The translations under genes were made by a program, and so were the position numbers. 64,000 bases of DNA from [Clostridium] symbiosum (GTDB lineage: Bacteria; Bacillota; Clostridia; Lachnospirales; Lachnospiraceae), in NCBI GenBank assembly GCA_021769625.1, contig JAETSN010000005.1:1-64000 (forward strand), read 5' to 3'. Shown here one piece after another: positions 61,133-64,000 of the stretch. The first letter of the stretch is position 1; the number at the start of each line of letters is the position of its first letter. The notes under the pieces were generated by a model, which was given only the letters and a program-made list of their open reading frames with translations, did no database searches and had not been told where the DNA came from.

Positions 61133-61227
61133 CTGATACCCCGCGAAAAGCTGCGAGGTATCAGACCCTCGCGTCATTCGCCAGATTCTCATGCCAGCAT
61201 GCCATCCGGCTCATTGCTCGCGGGAAT
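61133..61227 (+). repeat. Structured repeat family 2, copy E2, just upstream of ahcY
   Basis: A 33-base hairpin (TCTGATACC with GGTATCAGA) touches the ahcY ribosome binding site. Beyond it lies a family 2 hairpin: CC(T)CGCG with CGCGGG, internal loops TCATTC / TCATTG and an inner stem GCCAGAT/ATCCGGC. It is inverted relative to copy E3, so ahcY is flanked on both sides by copies of this element. Confidence 0.7.
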
Positions 61228-61370
61228 AAAATGTTGAGATATTCAGCCGAATTTTTATTATAGTGATGGTCGTCTGTCCTATCATCACTGGGACACAGCG
61301 ATATTGCTCTTACAATATCTCCGCATATAAATTGATCGCATCGGCACAGATCCCCGGATATATCAGTCTC

Positions 61371-62672
61371 TCAATACTGCTTTTTATCCAGTCCCATCCG
61401 AACGATAATCTCGTTAATCTTTTTATACACCAGTTCCTCATCCATCGTCAATATCTTTCGGTCCTCCATCGTGATTTTTCCGTCGATGATCACGGTCTCC
61501 ACCTCGGAACCGTTTGCGGAATAGGAAAGCCCCGCGATCAGGTTATTCCGCGGTGTCAGAGACGGTGTATTTAAATTGAGAATGGCGATATCCGCCTTCT
61601 TCCCTTCCTCCAGAGAGCCGATCTCCTTCTCCAGGCCGAGCGCCTTCGCACCGTTTATCGTGGCGATGCGGATCGTCTCCCCGGCGCTGACGCACTGCGG
61701 CGTTCTCGCAACGCCCTTGTGGATCAGGGCGAGCAGGCTCATCTCATGGAACAGGTTCAGGCTGTTGTTGGAAGCCGCCCCGTCCGTACCGATACAAACA
61801 TTGATCCCCTTTTCCAGCATCTTCGGAACAGGCGCAAAACCGTTCCCCAGCTTCATATTGCTGGCAGGGTTTGTGACCACGCTGACATTCTTTTCTTTCA
61901 GGATATCCATATCGCTCTCTGTGATCTGCACACAGTGCGCAGCCACGGCGGGCACATCGAACAGTCCGTTTTTCTCCGCCATCTCGATCGGCGTGCAGTG
62001 ATATTTTTCCCTGATCTGCTCTATCTCACTCTCGCTCTCGGAAAGATGTACATGGATCCGCATATTGTTTTTCTTTGCTTCCTCCGATACAATGCGCATA
62101 AATCCATCGTCACAGGTATAAGGCGCATGGGGTCCCAGCATAAAAGCCAGCCTGTCGCAGTCCGCCGCCGCATCCCTCTCCTCATATGCCTGTCTAAGGC
62201 GCATCTGCCCCGCCTCGTCATTGCCGCTTCCCACTAATCCGCGGCTGATCACGGCGCGCATGCCGGATTCCTTCACCGCCCTGGTGGTCTGATGAATGTT
62301 CATCTGCATATCATTAAAACAGGTCGTCCCGCTCTTCATCATCTCTATAATGGCAAGACAGGCGCCCCAGTAGGTATCTTCATCCGTCATCTGCTGCTCG
62401 ATGGGATCGATCGTCCCGAACAGCCAATCCATAAAGCTCAGATCATCCGCCACATTCCTCATAAAAGACATATAGGAATGGGTGTGGCAGTTCACAAGCC
62501 CCGGTATGGCAAGCCTGTCCTTCCCGTCGATCACCTTATCCTCCGAAAATCCCTCCGGCCTTTTGCCGATGGAAGCGATCCTGCTCCCCTCAATATAAAT
62601 ATCCGTCTCACGAATGACATCCCTGTCACCTTCCGGCAAAAGTGCCAGAATATTTTTTAATACGATTCCCAT
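61371..62672 (-). CDS. S-adenosylhomocysteine / 5'-methylthioadenosine deaminase (MtaD/DadD family)
   Basis: 433 aa amidohydrolase. Metal residues are in VNCHTHSYMSF, HVHLSESESE, AHCVQIT and GTDGAASNNSLN. The N-terminal beta part (IYIEGSRIASIG) and the C-terminal TINGAKALGLEKEIGSLEEG complete it. It deaminates the adenine of MTA, SAH or adenosine to the hypoxanthine form, giving S-inosyl products. Located upstream of ahcY on the same strand with repeat copy E2 between; the group suggests local SAM-by-product handling. Confidence 0.88.
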   Translation of the reverse strand: MGIVLKNILALLPEGDRDVIRETDIYIEGSRIASIGKRPEGFSEDKVIDGKDRLAIPGLVNCHTHSYMSFMRNVADDLSFMDWLFGTIDPIEQQMTDEDTYWGACLAIIEMMKSGTTCFNDMQMNIHQTTRAVKESGMRAVISRGLVGSGNDEAGQMRLRQAYEERDAAADCDRLAFMLGPHAPYTCDDGFMRIVSEEAKKNNMRIHVHLSESESEIEQIREKYHCTPIEMAEKNGLFDVPAVAAHCVQITESDMDILKEKNVSVVTNPASNMKLGNGFAPVPKMLEKGINVCIGTDGAASNNSLNLFHEMSLLALIHKGVARTPQCVSAGETIRIATINGAKALGLEKEIGSLEEGKKADIAILNLNTPSLTPRNNLIAGLSYSANGSEVETVIIDGKITMEDRKILTMDEELVYKKINEIIVRMGLDKKQY

Positions 62673-62780
62673 GGTCTTTCCTGCCTCCTGTAAAATTATG
62701 CATTTCGTTTATCCTGTAAAATCTGCTTCCTAAACTGAACGTACGAAACAGTTTCCTTCATAACGGATATAAACCATCTG

Positions 62781-63743
62781 CTATCCGTTCACCACATTGA
62801 TCGGCGTTCCCGCCAGAAAGTTTTTGATATTCTGATATACGCCGTCCACGCAGCGCTCCCTCGCCTCAAGGCTCGCCCACGCCATATGGGGCGTAATGAT
62901 CAGGCGGCGGCTGTCCGTAAACCTGCTCAGAGGATTCTCGTCCGTGATAGGCTCCTTCTCCAGCACATCCAGCCCTGCCGCCGCGATCTCCCCGTCTGTC
63001 AGGGCGGTGTACAGATCGGTGCTGTTCACCACAGGCCCCCTCGCCACATTGATCAGGACTGCCGATCTTTTCATTTTTTTCATCGCCGCCAGATCGATCA
63101 GGTTTCTCGTCCGGTCGCTCAAAGGACAGTGCAGGGAAAGCACATCCGACTGCTCCAGCAAAGTGTCCAGATCCACCTTTTCATAATCCGTACAGGTGCT
63201 GTTTCCCGAAGCGGAATAAAAAATCACCCTGCACCCGAAGCTTTCCGCGATCTTCGCAACCTTCCTGCCGATATTTCCCATGCCGACAATGCCCCAGACC
63301 TTTCCCTCCAATTCCCAGAACGGCTCGTCAAAATGGGAAAAACGGCTCTGCGCCGCATAGGCGCCGGATTTCACATATTCATCATAATAGCGCAGCTTTT
63401 CTATCAAAAACAGCGCCATAGCCACGCTGTGCTGCGCCACCATCGCCGTGGAGTAATTCCTGACATTGCAGACTAAAATGCCCCTGCTTTTACAATACTC
63501 CACATCCACATTATCATATCCTGTCGCAAACTCACAGACCAGCTTTACATTTTCTGCGTCCTTTAAAGTTTCCTCTCTGATGGGCGCCTTATTGGATACC
63601 ACGATATCCGCGTCTTTCACTCGCTCTGCCACCTCTTCTATCGTTACGGTATTCGGATAGATATTTAATTCCCCGAATTCCTTAAGGCGCTCCACATCGA
63701 TATCGAGCCCCACGCTGTTTCTCTCTAAAATGACGATCTTCAA
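62781..63743 (-). CDS. D-2-hydroxyacid dehydrogenase
   Basis: 320 aa. The NAD-binding motif is GIVGMGNIGRKVAKIAESFG; catalytic residues fall in NVARGPVVN (Arg), LDVLEKEPITD (Glu) and ITPHMAWAS (His). Family members reduce 2-keto acids such as hydroxypyruvate, pyruvate or 2-ketoisocaproate with NADH. Motifs do not decide the acid. It is 108 bases before the deaminase on the same strand. A ribosome binding site GGAGG lies upstream. Confidence 0.9.
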   Translation of the reverse strand: MKIVILERNSVGLDIDVERLKEFGELNIYPNTVTIEEVAERVKDADIVVSNKAPIREETLKDAENVKLVCEFATGYDNVDVEYCKSRGILVCNVRNYSTAMVAQHSVAMALFLIEKLRYYDEYVKSGAYAAQSRFSHFDEPFWELEGKVWGIVGMGNIGRKVAKIAESFGCRVIFYSASGNSTCTDYEKVDLDTLLEQSDVLSLHCPLSDRTRNLIDLAAMKKMKRSAVLINVARGPVVNSTDLYTALTDGEIAAAGLDVLEKEPITDENPLSRFTDSRRLIITPHMAWASLEARERCVDGVYQNIKNFLAGTPINVVNG

Positions 63744-63783
63744 ATTTCTCCTCCGTTCCGCTGCCTGACAGCTTTAATGATGA

Positions 63784-64000
63784 TTATAGATAATCTTGTA
63801 TTTCCGCCTCACTTATCCGATACTGGTCACAAATTTTCTGTATCATATCCTGTTCTGGCATATTCAAACTGCGTAAAGTCTCTATTGAACCTTTAACTGC
63901 TGCTTTTTCCTGATCTTTCTGCATCTTATCGATGGCTTTAAGCTGAATCGCTATAGTTTCTTTTTGGATATCAAGTTCTTCCTTCTGCGCATCTATCGTT
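63784..64000 (-). CDS. Rpn-like PD-(D/E)XK nuclease/transposase, C-terminal part only
   Basis: The last 72 codons of a minus-strand gene that continues beyond the right edge. It reads LDIQKETIAIQLKAIDKMQK, a Lys/Gln/Glu coiled region, then SIETLRSLNMPEQDMIQKIC and EIQDYL before the stop. This tail (a charged helix, then a Leu-Ser-Glu-Glu-type helix pair) is typical of the Rpn family of recombination-promoting nucleases common in Lachnospiraceae. The catalytic part is outside the window. Confidence 0.55.
   Translation of the reverse strand, partial: TIDAQKEELDIQKETIAIQLKAIDKMQKDQEKAAVKGSIETLRSLNMPEQDMIQKICDQYRISEAEIQDYL

Noticed and set aside
61118..61370. SAH riboswitch upstream of ahcY
   Set aside because: The conserved SAH-riboswitch core is not visible; the sequence is repeat family 2.
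1..64000. CRISPR arrays, tRNA or rRNA genes, prophage
   Set aside because: No regular spaced repeats, clover-leaf sequences, rRNA motifs or phage genes were seen by eye; a tRNAscan or similar run was not possible.

Overview
The window looks like a chromosomal segment of an anaerobic, spore-forming Clostridia-type Firmicute, most likely Lachnospiraceae. The basis is purine-rich ribosome binding sites, the spoIIE-like/divIC/yabQ/yabP/yabO/HU sporulation-division block joined to tilS-hpt-ftsH, two glycyl-radical enzymes (YjjI and NrdD) with no aerobic respiratory genes, and YesM/YesN-type sugar sensing. I saw no rRNA, tRNA, CRISPR array or prophage. The placement is inferred from gene content only.

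Layout. 1-6.7 kb: 5' end of a group II intron placed just after a terminator, a YjjI glycyl-radical enzyme, two XRE regulators, a membrane Ser/Thr kinase, a duplicated-domain lipoprotein, decayed ORFs and a YkgJ protein. 7-17 kb: a GH13 amylase-family enzyme, then an apparent operon dhaL-dhaK-aldolase-Fe alcohol dehydrogenase-BCCT transporter, with a MerR regulator and an MFS transporter. It reads as a catabolic route of the form alcohol -> ketone -> phosphorylated ketone -> DHAP plus aldehyde, substrate unknown. 17.4-25 kb: housekeeping and sporulation block (ftsH, hpt, tilS, spoIIE-like phosphatase, divIC, yabQ, yabP, yabO, HU). 25-36 kb: a ytfQRT/yjfF-type sugar ABC transporter with its own sensor set: a membrane-anchored YtfQ paralogue, a YesM kinase, a YesN regulator and a GntR/LacI regulator. 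36-46.5 kb: PutP, a DUF134-NifX fusion divergent from a Crp/Fnr regulator, CoA-disulfide reductase-rhodanese plus a second rhodanese, sortase B, pgi, a TSCPD protein and murG. 46.6-55 kb: an ECF sigma/anti-sigma pair, GH25 lysozyme, a Na+/H+ antiporter, and nrdG and nrdD with matching tandem NrdR-type boxes. 55-64 kb: two FGGY sugar kinases, an S-adenosylhomocysteine group (mtnN, ahcY, SAH/MTA deaminase), a D-2-hydroxyacid dehydrogenase and the C-terminus of an Rpn-like nuclease.

The most unusual signal is not a gene. Four intergenic copies (about 6.75, 30.5, 46.5 and 50.0 kb) of a 150-245 bp element keep the same core blocks but enclose it in a 22-23 bp stem. The stem sequence differs between copies while pairing is preserved, including G-U pairs in one orientation. 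One copy has 18-bp terminal inverted repeats and an 8-bp flanking direct repeat. This looks like a mobile or dispersed structured RNA family. A second, smaller family (three copies near 51.6, 59.8 and 61.2 kb) is a two-stem hairpin with a conserved internal loop, and two of its copies flank ahcY.

Regulation readable from the sequence: a 19-bp-spaced MerR-type promoter before the MFS gene, a mirror-image divergent promoter between DUF134-NifX and Crp/Fnr, a 22-bp-spaced Spo0A-type promoter before the spoIIE-like gene, NrdR boxes on both anaerobic ribonucleotide reductase genes, and many intrinsic terminators.
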